From assembly GCF_004962245.1 (NCBI RefSeq), contig NZ_SUHQ01000020.1, positions 62,001 through 126,000 on the forward strand: 64,000 nucleotides of DNA, written 5' to 3'. This DNA is from Mesorhizobium sp. (GTDB lineage: Bacteria > Pseudomonadota > Alphaproteobacteria > Rhizobiales > Rhizobiaceae). The notes under the pieces were generated by a model, which was not told the DNA's origin, searched no databases, and saw nothing but the letters and a program-made list of their open reading frames with translations. Position numbers and translations under genes: made by a program. Positions 11,150 through 20,328 of this stretch are shown here, one piece after another; the stretch's first letter is position 1; every line of letters starts with the position of its first letter.

Positions 11150-13462
11150 TCAGCGATGCCCCGCCTTTCTGACCGTCTTGATGTCCTTGGCGAAGGGCCA
11201 AACCGTGCTCGACATGGTCTCGATGCCGGACGCGCTGAGCGCTGAGCCGAACAGGAACCCCTGGACTAGGTCCGGCTTGACCTGCAAGGCCAGGATCTTG
11301 AGCTGTTCAAAGGTCTCGACGCCCTCGACGGTCACCGAAAGCCCCAGCGGCCGAGACAGATTGACGATGCCCTTGAGCAACTCGAGCGAGCGGCTGCTTT
11401 GGGTGACGTCCATCAGGAACGATCGATCGATCTTGATCTTGTCGAGCGGCAGTTTGTGAAGATAACTCAGGCTCGAATAGCCGGTGCCGAAATCGTCGAG
11501 CGCGATGCGCACGCCAAGCCGCTTCAATTCCTCGATATACTGACGCGTCAGCGACTTGTCGTCGAGCAGCGCCGTCTCGGTGACCTCGATCTCCAGGCGG
11601 CCGGCGGCGAGACCGGAACTGGCGAGCGCATCGCTGACCTTCTGGACGACGTCACGATTGCGGAAGTCCTTGGCCGAGAGATTGACCGAGACACTGGTCT
11701 GTACGGGCCATTTGGCGCATTCGGTGCACGCTGCATGCAGGACAAAGGTGCTGATCTCGGAAATGATACCCATTTCTTCAGCCAGCGGAATGAAGATGCT
11801 GGGCGAGATCGGCCCGAGATCGGGGTGGTCCCAACGGCACAGCGCCTCGCAACTGGCGATGCGCATCGTGCTCATTGACACGATCGGCTGATAGACCACC
11901 CGCAACCGCTTGCTTTCCACAGCGGTGCGCAGGTCCGCCTTCATCAGCTGGCGGTTGCGGAAAGCGGCGTCTATCGATGCCTCGAACAGCCGCCACGTGT
12001 TCTTGCCGAGTTCCTTGGCCTTATAGAGCGCGAGATCCGCCTTGACGATCATGGCATCGACATCGGTATCCTTGACCCGCGACAGCACGGCGCCACCGCT
12101 GGCCTGGATACGCAATCCGTGGCCGGCGACGTCGACCTCGCCCTGCAACTCGACGAAAATCTCGTCGAGTTGGCCGATCAGATGGCTTTCGTCCTCGACG
12201 CGGTCGAAGAAGATCATGAACTCGTCGCCGCCGAAACGGCTGACGGTGATGCCTGGGCCAGCGACCGCCGCCAGCCGCTCCGCGACGGCGTAGATCAACC
12301 CGTCGCCGACCGGATGGCCAAGCGTGTCGTTGACGCTCTTGAAATCGTCGAGGTCGAGCACGGCGAGCCCGCAAAGACGATCGAGATCGCCGGACGCCAT
12401 GGCCTCTCCGATCAGCTCGTGGAAATAGGCGCGATTGGGCAGGCCGGTGAGGCTGTCGTAACGCGCCATGAAGCGTATCTTGTCTTCCGCCTCGACGCGG
12501 GCCGTCACATCCTCGAAGGTAATGACGCCCAGTTCCTGGCTGCCTTCACGCGCCGAAAACTCATAGTGCTGCCCATTCGCGAGCGAGACGAGAACCTTGC
12601 GGTCGCGGCCCTCGCGCAAAGCACGCGTAAGCTGGGCTTCGATGTAGCGGCAGTCCTTCGGCGCCAGCATGCCGCCGGCAACGCCACGCATCAGCAGACC
12701 GTGGATCGACCGCCCGAGCAGCGCGTCGGGCGACTTGAGCGACATCAGATGCGCGGCTTCGGCATTGGCCACCGCCACCCGGCCGTCGGGGCCGAGCATG
12801 ACGAGGCCATGCGACATGGTGTTCAGCGCCCGATTGAAGCGCTGGGCGATGCGGTTCGCTTTTTTTTCCTCGGACAAAGCTGTGAAAAGCACCTCCCTGA
12901 CCAGATCGGCGAAGCGTTTGATCGCGAACAGGAAGGGAGCCGACATCAGGCCGAGTATCACATGGTAGACATCACCACGCAGGATGAAGCCCAGCGAGAT
13001 CGGCCACGTCATGGTCATGATGAAGATCATGACCATCCTCGGGGAGCCGTAATTGCGACCGGCGATCGAAGTGGCGGACGCCAGCGTAACACAGACAGCG
13101 GCTATTTCGGCATAGTTGTCATGCGCCAGATAGATGCCGACGAAACAGAAAGCGCCCAGCATGAAACCATGCATGGAGCCGTAGAGAATGTAATCGTTCT
13201 CGCGACGACGCGCCTCCGCCCAATTCCTGGGTGATGGGGCGTTGCGATATTTCCTGATGTTGCGCAGGCGCAAGAAGGCGACGGTCAGCAATCCGACAGC
13301 CACCGCAATGTAGGTCGGATCCCTGGTCTTCCAGTAGACCAGCATGACCAGTAGGGTTTGGGCAAAGAATCCAATCGAAAGCGTCAGGCCGTCGCGAAAC
13401 AGTGTTTCCACGAACGGGATATAGACGTCGACCGGAATCTCGTTTTTTCTTTTTAGACTCAC
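11150..13462 (-). CDS. Membrane GGDEF-EAL protein with PAS domain (c-di-GMP turnover)
   Basis: A protein of about 770 residues. The first 200 residues contain five or six membrane helices. A PAS-like sensor segment follows (around MSHGLVMLGPDGRVAVAN). The GGDEF domain has the intact active site FGGDEFMIF, suggesting diguanylate cyclase activity. The C-terminal EAL domain has CEALCRWDHP, EVTETALLDD and DDFGTGYSSL, so the phosphodiesterase site also looks intact. It therefore may make or break cyclic di-GMP in response to a membrane signal. The start is uncertain: GTG at 13462 gives the natural VSLKRKNEIP lead, while the frame extends to 13489. A 149-base AT-rich gap separates it from the downstream acyltransferase gene. 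Confidence 0.92.
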   Translation of the reverse strand: MSLKRKNEIPVDVYIPFVETLFRDGLTLSIGFFAQTLLVMLVYWKTRDPTYIAVAVGLLTVAFLRLRNIRKYRNAPSPRNWAEARRRENDYILYGSMHGFMLGAFCFVGIYLAHDNYAEIAAVCVTLASATSIAGRNYGSPRMVMIFIMTMTWPISLGFILRGDVYHVILGLMSAPFLFAIKRFADLVREVLFTALSEEKKANRIAQRFNRALNTMSHGLVMLGPDGRVAVANAEAAHLMSLKSPDALLGRSIHGLLMRGVAGGMLAPKDCRYIEAQLTRALREGRDRKVLVSLANGQHYEFSAREGSQELGVITFEDVTARVEAEDKIRFMARYDSLTGLPNRAYFHELIGEAMASGDLDRLCGLAVLDLDDFKSVNDTLGHPVGDGLIYAVAERLAAVAGPGITVSRFGGDEFMIFFDRVEDESHLIGQLDEIFVELQGEVDVAGHGLRIQASGGAVLSRVKDTDVDAMIVKADLALYKAKELGKNTWRLFEASIDAAFRNRQLMKADLRTAVESKRLRVVYQPIVSMSTMRIASCEALCRWDHPDLGPISPSIFIPLAEEMGIISEISTFVLHAACTECAKWPVQTSVSVNLSAKDFRNRDVVQKVSDALASSGLAAGRLEIEVTETALLDDKSLTRQYIEELKRLGVRIALDDFGTGYSSLSYLHKLPLDKIKIDRSFLMDVTQSSRSLELLKGIVNLSRPLGLSVTVEGVETFEQLKILALQVKPDLVQGFLFGSALSASGIETMSSTVWPFAKDIKTVRKAGHR

Positions 13463-13597
13463 GCCTGAATCCCAACCCTGGGGAGCCAAGCTGTGTCACA
13501 TTCGCCTTAAGAAAGGTTTAGAGGGGCCGTTTCGGGCCTCTCCGCCAAGCCGGTTGACGTAGGGGAACTCTTCTTCAGGTAAACAAGGCGTATCGGA

Positions 13598-16500
13598 TCA
13601 CTCGGCGGCCTGGAGCTTCGGTCGTACGGGCGTCTTTTCCAGGCGGTCGAGCAGCCTCTGGCGCTCGCCGGCGGCCTTTTCGGCACTGGCCTGCCTGACG
13701 TGACCATAGCCGCGAATGAGCGCCGGCACCGAGGCAAGCGCTGCCGCGGCCTCGACCTTACCCGGCGCCAGCGTACTGGAGACAAGCTCCAGATCGGCCT
13801 CGTACTGCGCAAGAAGCTGCCGTTCCATACGCCTTTCGGTGCTGTAGCCGAACACATCGAAAACCGTGCCGCGCAAGCCTTTCATCGCTGCCAGCAGGCG
13901 AAACCCCTTCATCATCCAGGGACCGAAGCTCGATTTCCTCGGCTTACCGTCCCTGCCGCGCCTGCCCATGATCGGCGGCGCGAGATGGAATTCGAGTTTG
14001 TCGTAGCTCTGAAACTGCTTTCCCAGCTCGGCGGCGAAGGAGCCGTCGGTGTAGAGCCTCGCCACCTCGTATTCGTCCTTGATCGCCATCAGCTTGAACA
14101 GGTTCCTCGCGGCAGCCTCGGTCACATCAGTCGAACCGGGCACCGCCCTTGCTTCGGCCTTGCGCAGCGCGGCCAGCCTGTCGGCATAGCGCTTGCCATA
14201 GGCAGCGTTCTGATAGGCGGTGAGGAAAGCGACGCGGCGGGCGATGATATCATCCAGCGTCTCCGCGACAGCGGCAGTCTGTGCGGCCTTGCCCGGCTGG
14301 GCAACGAGGCCGCGCACGAAATCCGGCTGGTGAGCGGCGCGGCGGCCCCAGCGGAACGCGGCGACGTTCATCGCCACGGCCTGGCCGTTGAGCTCGATCG
14401 CCTTTTCCACCGCCTCGGCCGAAAGCGGCAAGCCACCATGCTGGAAGGCGAAGCCGAGCATGAACATGTTGGCGCCGAGCGAACTGCCGAACAGCGCGGT
14501 GGCGGTGCGGGTGGCGTCGAAGAAATGCGCCTTGTCGTCGCCGGCGGCAGTACGGATCGCCTTTTTCAGCCGCTCGACAGGCAGCGAGAAGTCCGCCGAA
14601 CGGGTAAACTCACCGGGCATGATCTCGGCGGTGTTGGCGAGGAAGATCGTGTGGCCTTCGCGCACCGCGGCAAGCACCTTTTGGGCGCCCGACACGACGA
14701 GATCACAGCCAAGCACGAGGTCGGCCTTCCCCGCCGAAACGCGGATGGCATGGATATCGTCCGGGCTGCGGGCGATGCGGACATGGGTGAACACCGAGCC
14801 GCCCTTTTGGGCAAGGCCGGCCATGTCGATCATGCCGCAGCCCTTGTCTTCGAGATGGGCGGCCATGCCGAGCACCGCGCCGATGGTGACGACGCCGGTG
14901 CCGCCGACGCCGTCGATGATCGCCGCCCAGCCTTGCTCGCCAAGCGGGAATTCGGCGGGCACGGGCACGCCGTCGAGCGGATCGGTCGTGCCGGCAATAC
15001 CCTCGACCTTCCTGATCTTGGCACCATGCACGGTGACGAAGGACGGGCAGAAGCCATTGATGCAGGAGAAATCCTTGTTGCAGCTCGACTGGTCGATCCT
15101 GCGCTTGCGGCCGAATTCGGTCTCGACCGGCTGGATCGACACGCAGTTCGACTGCACCCCGCAATCGCCGCAGCCTTCGCAGACCAGCTCGTTGATGAAG
15201 ACGCGCTTGTCGGGATCGGGGAAGGTGCCGCGCTTGCGGCGGCGGCGCTTTTCGGCGGCGCAGGTCTGGTCGTAAAGCAGCACGGATACACCCTTGACCG
15301 CGCGCAATTCGCGTTGGACGAGGTCGAGGTCGTCGCGGTGATGAATGGTGGCGCCGGCGGGGAATTCGACCTTGGCGGCATATTTGCGCGGTTCGTCGGT
15401 GACGATGGCGATACGCTCGACACCCTCGGCCCGCACCTGCCTGGCGATCATGTCCACGGTCAGGCCACCCTCGTGCGGCTGGCCGCCGGTCATGGCGACT
15501 GCGTCGTTGTAGAGGATCTTGTAAGTGATGTTGGCGTCGGTCGACAGCGCAAAGCGGATCGCCAGCGCACCAGAGTGGTTGTAGGTGCCGTCGCCGAGAT
15601 TTTGGAAGATGTGGTCGCGCTTCGAGAACGGCGCCTGGCCGACCCATTGCGCGCCCTCGCCGCCCATGGCGGTGAAACCCACGGTGTTACGGTCCATCCA
15701 CAGCGCCATGAAATGGCAGCCGATGCCGGCGGCGGCGAGCGAACCGTCCGGCACCTTGGTCGAAGAGTTATGCGGGCAGCCGGAGCAGAAGAAGGGCGTG
15801 CGCGAGGCGATGTCCGACGTGTCGGCGAGCATCGCCTGGAACTGGCGCAGTTTCGCCACCCGCGCCGCAATCTCGTCCGATGGACCGATCGTTCGCAAGA
15901 TTCTTTCGCCGAGCGCGATGGCGATGTCGTTGGGATCGAGCGCGCCCTTGGCCGGGAACAGCCCGTCGCCGCGCTCGTCCTTCTTGCCAACGATGACCGG
16001 CTGCGTGGCGGTGCCGTAAAGGTTCTCGCGCAGCTGCACCTCGATCAGCGAGCGTTTCTCCTCGACGACGACGATGGTGTCGAGGCCGCGCGCGAAGTCG
16101 GCGATGTGCTGCAGGTCGAGCGGCCACGGGCAGCCGACCTTGAACAGCCTGATGCCGATGCGATTGGCGGCAACCTCGTCGATGCCGATGTCTTCCAGCG
16201 CCTGGCGAACGTCGAGATAGCTCTTGCCAATGGTGACGATGCCCAGCTTCGGGCTGCGGCCACCGGAATAGACGATCCGGTTCAGCCCGTTGGCATGGAT
16301 AAAGGCCGAAGCGGCGGCGCGCTTGTATTCATGCAGCCGCTCCTCCTGACCGAGCATGTCGATCTCGTTGCGGATGTTGAGCCCGCCGGGCGGCATGTCG
16401 AAGTCGGGGACGACGATATCAAGCCGTTCGAGCGCGGCATCGACCGAAGCCGTCGATTCGATGTTGTCCTTGACGCATTTGATCGCCGCCCAGGTGCCGG

Positions 16501-17077
16501 CGAAACGCGACATGGCAAAGCCGTAGAGCCCGTAGTCGATGATCTCCTGGACACCGGCCGGATTGAGGATCGGGATCATCGTGTCGACGAACAGGAATTC
16601 GGTGGCGTGCGCGTTGGTCGAGGATTCGGCCATGTGGTCGTCGCCCATCAGGGCAAGCACGCCGCCATGTCTGGACGAGCCGGCGAGATTGGCATGGCGA
16701 AACACGTCGCCGGAGCGGTCGACGCCCGGCCCCTTGCCGTACCAGACCGAAAAGACGCCGTCGCGCGTGCCTTCGCCCAGCAATTCGGCCTGCTGCGACC
16801 CCCAGCAGGCGGTGGCCGCGAGTTCCTCGTTGAGGCCGGGCTGGAAGACGATGTCCGATTGGGCGAGCTGCTTCCTCGCCTTCCAAAGCTGCATGTCGAG
16901 GCCGCCGAGCGGCGAGCCGCGATAGCCGGAGACGAAGCCGGCGGTATTCAGGCCAGCCCGGCGGTCGCGCTCGCGCTGCATCAAAAGCATGCGGATGACC
17001 GCCTGCGCGCCGGAAAGGAAGATGCGCTCCTTTCCCAAGTCGAACTTGTCGTCGAGCGCGACATCATGCAGCGTCAT
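13598..17077 (-). CDS. Fused indolepyruvate ferredoxin oxidoreductase family protein
   Basis: A 1159-residue protein that joins the alpha and beta parts of archaeal indolepyruvate ferredoxin oxidoreductase (IorA, IorB) in one chain. It would decarboxylate aryl-2-oxo acids from aromatic amino acids to acyl-CoA using thiamine diphosphate. Visible features are an N-terminal transketolase-like domain (SGYRGSPLGGLDM), the thiamine-binding half with CSGCPHNSSTK and MGGEGAQWVGQAPF, a central cysteine-rich segment (CEGCGDCGVQSNC plus CNKDFSCINGFC) for an iron-sulfur cluster, and a C-terminal gamma-type domain (DGVGGTGVVTIGA). The ATG at 17077 has AGAGGAAA 8-9 bases upstream, which decides the start. 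Aerobic proteobacteria commonly carry this fused form. It is transcribed alone. Confidence 0.93.
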   Translation of the reverse strand: MTLHDVALDDKFDLGKERIFLSGAQAVIRMLLMQRERDRRAGLNTAGFVSGYRGSPLGGLDMQLWKARKQLAQSDIVFQPGLNEELAATACWGSQQAELLGEGTRDGVFSVWYGKGPGVDRSGDVFRHANLAGSSRHGGVLALMGDDHMAESSTNAHATEFLFVDTMIPILNPAGVQEIIDYGLYGFAMSRFAGTWAAIKCVKDNIESTASVDAALERLDIVVPDFDMPPGGLNIRNEIDMLGQEERLHEYKRAAASAFIHANGLNRIVYSGGRSPKLGIVTIGKSYLDVRQALEDIGIDEVAANRIGIRLFKVGCPWPLDLQHIADFARGLDTIVVVEEKRSLIEVQLRENLYGTATQPVIVGKKDERGDGLFPAKGALDPNDIAIALGERILRTIGPSDEIAARVAKLRQFQAMLADTSDIASRTPFFCSGCPHNSSTKVPDGSLAAAGIGCHFMALWMDRNTVGFTAMGGEGAQWVGQAPFSKRDHIFQNLGDGTYNHSGALAIRFALSTDANITYKILYNDAVAMTGGQPHEGGLTVDMIARQVRAEGVERIAIVTDEPRKYAAKVEFPAGATIHHRDDLDLVQRELRAVKGVSVLLYDQTCAAEKRRRRKRGTFPDPDKRVFINELVCEGCGDCGVQSNCVSIQPVETEFGRKRRIDQSSCNKDFSCINGFCPSFVTVHGAKIRKVEGIAGTTDPLDGVPVPAEFPLGEQGWAAIIDGVGGTGVVTIGAVLGMAAHLEDKGCGMIDMAGLAQKGGSVFTHVRIARSPDDIHAIRVSAGKADLVLGCDLVVSGAQKVLAAVREGHTIFLANTAEIMPGEFTRSADFSLPVERLKKAIRTAAGDDKAHFFDATRTATALFGSSLGANMFMLGFAFQHGGLPLSAEAVEKAIELNGQAVAMNVAAFRWGRRAAHQPDFVRGLVAQPGKAAQTAAVAETLDDIIARRVAFLTAYQNAAYGKRYADRLAALRKAEARAVPGSTDVTEAAARNLFKLMAIKDEYEVARLYTDGSFAAELGKQFQSYDKLEFHLAPPIMGRRGRDGKPRKSSFGPWMMKGFRLLAAMKGLRGTVFDVFGYSTERRMERQLLAQYEADLELVSSTLAPGKVEAAAALASVPALIRGYGHVRQASAEKAAGERQRLLDRLEKTPVRPKLQAAE

Positions 17078-17297
17078 CAGGCATTTCCTCTGCGGAGGCC
17101 GCACGTCGAGCGCAGCCAACGTCGGAGTCGGATGCTGCAGTGTTTCTCCCCTTGCCGGGCAGGTCAAACAAAATCGAAGATGCCAGGCGAAGCGCAACAA
17201 ACGATCCGCTCCGCGCCCGGTGGCGTAAGAAACCGCACATCGGCTGCTCCGTCAGCGCACGAAAATTCAGGCTGCAGCCGATGCCGGTGGTAATGCG

Positions 17298-17831
17298 TCA
17301 GGTAGCCTTCGAACAGTCGGGCTTGGGTTCGCCCGGCAGTTTGCCGTCCGGATGACCGACAAGGTCGGGATTGGGCGTGTAAAGCTGGTCGATGACCAGT
17401 GGCCGGTCGGGCAGGACCGACTGGTCCTGCGTCGACATCAGCGTGGTGTCGATCGTCTGGAGGACCGTACCCTCGACATCCTTGATGCTGATCGCAATCG
17501 CATAGGGCTTATCCTTGACGATGCAGAAAAGTGCCGGGCTCTCCAGGGATACCTTGCCGAGCTTTGGCCAGATTTTCTGTTCAACGACCAGTGGCTCGCC
17601 GCCGGCCGGATCCTGGAAGCTGGCGACCGCGACCTGTCCTTCCTGCATCGGCCGCAAGGGTCTCAGCGTCACGACATAGGTCGCCCTTGCGAGTCGGTAG
17701 TTAAAGACGAAGACCTTGCCGGAGATCTCGAACAATCTGCCTTCGCCGTCCGTGCCGGTATCGCGGCAGGCGCCAAGCGTTGTCGCTGCCACGAGCGCGA
17801 CAACGATCAAGCGCAAGGGTTTCCTAGACAT
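17298..17831 (-). CDS. Putative lipoprotein, unknown function
   Basis: A 177-residue protein with a lipoprotein signal: MSRKPLRLIVVALVAATT followed by the lipobox LGAC, giving a lipidated cysteine at about residue 21. The mature part is beta-rich and has no domain that I recognise. Its start codon overlaps the stop codon of the upstream CGNR regulator gene by 8 bases, so the two are co-transcribed. Confidence 0.75.
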   Translation of the reverse strand: MSRKPLRLIVVALVAATTLGACRDTGTDGEGRLFEISGKVFVFNYRLARATYVVTLRPLRPMQEGQVAVASFQDPAGGEPLVVEQKIWPKLGKVSLESPALFCIVKDKPYAIAISIKDVEGTVLQTIDTTLMSTQDQSVLPDRPLVIDQLYTPNPDLVGHPDGKLPGEPKPDCSKAT

Positions 17832-18435
17832 TGGTGGTTCCTCTGGCGGCCGCTCGACGGCGGCGATAATGGCGGCTTGCCTTCTGGCGGTTGCCGCACA
17901 CCGCCATGTCGCACCAAAGGCGGCTGGAATTGCGGCTTCTGTCGAGGAACAGCCAATTGCAATTGGGGCAGATCCTCAGCCTTGCGATCGCGTCGCCCTG
18001 CAGCAGAGACAGTGCGGAAACCGCCAGGGCCGCCTCGAAGGCGATGGGCGTCGCCGGATCGCCGAATGGCCGTCCCGGCGCACCGATCTCGGTGCGGCTG
18101 TGCGCGAGACCTTCGGCGCAGGCTTTCAGAAACGGGGGCAGATCGCCTGTGGCGACCGTGCCTTTCGACACCGCGCCTCGAAACAGCCGGTCGGTCGTCT
18201 CGCGGATCGACAGCACGACCGGCGCGATTCTGTCGGGCAGCGGCGCGTCGAGCCGCCGGCCACCAAGCTCGGCGGCGCGAAAGCCACTTGCCGCGTCAGC
18301 AAAACGGGCGATCTCCGCCGGATTGTCGAAACGGTCGAAGGTTTTCCGGGGATCGCCCCGCAGCACGACTGTGTTCGCCGTGTCGAGCGCAAGAAGGCCG
18401 CCGGTGAAGCGGTGCGGGGTCCAGGAAACCGTCAT
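17824..18435 (-). CDS. CGNR zinc-finger / ABATE domain regulator
   Basis: A 203-residue protein of the stress-induced transcription regulator group defined by an N-terminal ABATE domain and a C-terminal CGNR zinc finger. The finger is visible as RICPNCNWLFLDRSRN followed by WCDMAVCGNRQKASRHYRR, with four cysteines and the CGNR signature. The N-terminal segment GLLALDTANTVVLR fits the ABATE domain. The ATG at 18435 is chosen since MTVSWTPHRF leads directly into the domain. It overlaps the lipoprotein gene downstream and is divergent from the LivH-like permease gene. Confidence 0.88.
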   Translation of the reverse strand: MTVSWTPHRFTGGLLALDTANTVVLRGDPRKTFDRFDNPAEIARFADAASGFRAAELGGRRLDAPLPDRIAPVVLSIRETTDRLFRGAVSKGTVATGDLPPFLKACAEGLAHSRTEIGAPGRPFGDPATPIAFEAALAVSALSLLQGDAIARLRICPNCNWLFLDRSRNSSRLWCDMAVCGNRQKASRHYRRRRAAARGTTNV

Positions 18436-18533
18436 GAGCCCTATTTCTAACCGATAACTGGCATTTGACAAGTTAGATTACCCGATGCAAATCTGCGCGG
18501 GGACGCGGTTTTCCGCGATCCAAGGAAATGCGC

Positions 18534-19439
18534 ATGCTCTATTTCTCCCAGCAGGTCCTCAACGGGCTGCATTCCGGCGCTCTCTATGCGCTGCTCGCCT
18601 TCGGCTATGTGCTAACCAATGGCGTCCTGCACCGGACGAACCTCGCCTATGGCGCGCTGTTCGCCTTTTGCGGGCAGACGATGATCCTCACCGCAGCCTT
18701 CGGCTATCAGGCCCTGTGGCTGACCCTGTTCGCTGCCGTCGCACTCGGCATTGTCGCGGCATTCCTGTATGCGGCGCTGATCAGTCATGTCCTGTCTCGC
18801 AGCATCTTCGAGCCGCTGGCCGACCGCACGCCCAACGCGATCGTGGTGACGACGCTGGGCATATTGCTGCTCCTGTCGGAGGCAAGCCGTATTGCCGCCG
18901 ACACCCACGACCTGTGGCTGCCGCCGATGCTGGCCGAGCCCGTCGTCTTCGCGCAGGACGCCCGTTTCAAGGTGACACTGACGCTCATCCAGCTGCTCGA
19001 CTGCGCGGTCGTCGCGGCAACCATCGCGCTCGCCGCCTGGGCGCTCGCCCGCTCGAGCTTCGGCCGGCGCTGGCGCGCCGTGTCCGACGACCCTAAAGCC
19101 GCGGCCATGTGCGGCGTCGACGTGCGCGCCATGTTTCGGCACGCGGTGCTCGCCGGCGGCCTTTGCGCGGCGCTGGCCGGTGTGCTCGCCGGCCTTTACT
19201 ATGGCAACGTCAGCTTCGGCTCCGGCCTGGTCTACGGATTGAAAATCCTGTTCGTGACGGCGGTGGGCGGCTATCTCTCGCCGTTGCGGGCGGCGCTTGG
19301 TGCCGCGGCCTTCGGCATGGCCGAATCGCTGTGGGCCGGCTATTTCCCGGTCGAATGGCGCGACGCCTGGATGTATCTGTTCCTCGTCGCCATGCTGGTG
19401 CTGATCGGCGCCGGCCGCGACCAGGGCAAGATTGCCTGA
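18534..19439 (+). CDS. LivH-like branched-chain amino acid ABC transporter permease
   Basis: A 301-residue membrane protein of the LivH family, one of the two permease types in branched-chain amino acid (HAAT) ABC transporters. It has eight or so hydrophobic helices and conserved segments LNGLHSGALYALLAFG near the start and SDDPKAAAMCGVDV in the cytoplasmic coupling loop, followed by AGVLAGLYYG. The ATG at 18534 has AAGGA 7 bases upstream; the ATG at 18528 is too close to it. No LivM, ATPase or binding protein lies beside it, so it is an orphan here. It is divergent from the CGNR regulator gene, which might control it. Confidence 0.88.
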   Translation: MLYFSQQVLNGLHSGALYALLAFGYVLTNGVLHRTNLAYGALFAFCGQTMILTAAFGYQALWLTLFAAVALGIVAAFLYAALISHVLSRSIFEPLADRTPNAIVVTTLGILLLLSEASRIAADTHDLWLPPMLAEPVVFAQDARFKVTLTLIQLLDCAVVAATIALAAWALARSSFGRRWRAVSDDPKAAAMCGVDVRAMFRHAVLAGGLCAALAGVLAGLYYGNVSFGSGLVYGLKILFVTAVGGYLSPLRAALGAAAFGMAESLWAGYFPVEWRDAWMYLFLVAMLVLIGAGRDQGKIA

Positions 19440-19477
19440 CCCGCATCAGACTTGGGTAGACTTTGGTTGCATGACGT

Positions 19478-19521
19478 CTACAGCGCCGCGCGTCCTCTCG
19501 GACGCGCGGCGGACGCTGTAG
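19478..19521. repeat. Palindromic intergenic repeat, ACAGCG/CGCTGT type
   Basis: A long hairpin: CTACAGCGCCGCGCGTCC pairs, with a few unpaired bases, with GGACGCGCGGCGGACGCTGTAG. It follows the LivH-like gene by 38 bases and could act as its terminator. The hairpin at 23166-23206 has a related GC core (GGCGCC ... ACGCG ... GGCGCC). Confidence 0.75.
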
Positions 19522-19533
19522 CACTTTGATTTT

Positions 19534-19581
19534 GCGCATGATCCTTTCCGAAATTCGATTCCGATTTTCGGGGTCATGCGC
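19534..19581. repeat. Palindromic intergenic repeat, TTTCCGAAA type (copy 1)
   Basis: The terminal arms GCGCATG and CATGCGC enclose CCTTTCCGAAATTCG and GATTTTCGGGG. It belongs to the same family as the elements at 27909-27957 and 38734-38782, sharing the core TTTCCGAAAnncGgnTTCC. The rest of the region from 19582 to 19743 holds a plausible TTGACC (19647) and a CATACC 17 bases later, then a strong AAGGGAGG ribosome-binding site before the TRAP gene. Confidence 0.75.
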
Positions 19582-19743
19582 TGCGTCAGGCGGCTGTCTC
19601 GCCTCTTCCTAACCTCACAAGATTGCTTTACTCGGTCTGCACTGTGTTGACCCGCCGGGCCACGCACGGCATACCGTTGGGCCACAGCGAGGCGACGGAA
19701 AACACACGGGAATCGGCGCGCCTCTGACATAAGGGAGGAATGC

Positions 19744-20328
19744 ATGGCAGGGCTTCTCGCTCTATCCAGAACCATCGATCGTGTGAACGAATTCATCGGC
19801 AGATGGGTATCGTGGCTGATCCTGCTGGCAATCCTGGTCAGCGCCGCCAATGCGGTCATCCGCAAGACGTTCGACATGTCGTCGAACGCCTGGCTGGAAC
19901 TGCAGTGGTATTTGTTCGGCGCCGCCTTCATGCTGGCCGCCGCCTACACGCTGAAGCAGAACGACCATATCCGCATCGACATCGTCTACGGCATGTTCTC
20001 GCGCCGCGTGCAGCACTGGATCGACCTTTTCGGCCATGTCTTCTTCCTGATGCCGTTCGTGACGCTGATGGTGATCTATTTCGTACCCTATGTGTCGCTG
20101 TCGTTTCACAGCGGCGAAATGTCGAACAATTCCGGCGGGCTGATCATCTGGCCGGCAAAGGCGATCCTGCTGGCCGGCTTTTTCCTGCTCGCGCTCCAGG
20201 GGATCTCCGAGATCATCAAGAAGATCGCCATCATGCGCGGCGACATGGACGATCCCACCCCGTTCATATCGGTACATGAGCAGGCCGAACTCGAAGCCAA
20301 AGCGCTCGCCGAAGAGGTGCGCTCGTGA
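19744..20328 (+). CDS. TRAP transporter small permease (DctQ/TakQ type)
   Basis: A 194-residue protein with four predicted membrane helices and the NAWLELQWYLFGAAFMLAAA and HIRIDIVY segments of the TRAP small-permease family. With the large permease it forms the sodium-coupled membrane unit of a tripartite ATP-independent transporter. A strong AAGGGAGG ribosome-binding site lies just upstream. Its stop codon overlaps the start codon of the large permease gene. The matching binding protein gene is at 23212-24321, on the opposite strand. Confidence 0.93.
   Translation: MAGLLALSRTIDRVNEFIGRWVSWLILLAILVSAANAVIRKTFDMSSNAWLELQWYLFGAAFMLAAAYTLKQNDHIRIDIVYGMFSRRVQHWIDLFGHVFFLMPFVTLMVIYFVPYVSLSFHSGEMSNNSGGLIIWPAKAILLAGFFLLALQGISEIIKKIAIMRGDMDDPTPFISVHEQAELEAKALAEEVRS

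Noticed and set aside
13700-17293. A 1197-residue open frame on the plus strand
   Set aside because: It is the mirror of the indolepyruvate oxidoreductase gene in a GC-rich genome; composition is Arg/Ala/Gly/His/Asp-rich without any domain, and the minus strand has full family motifs.
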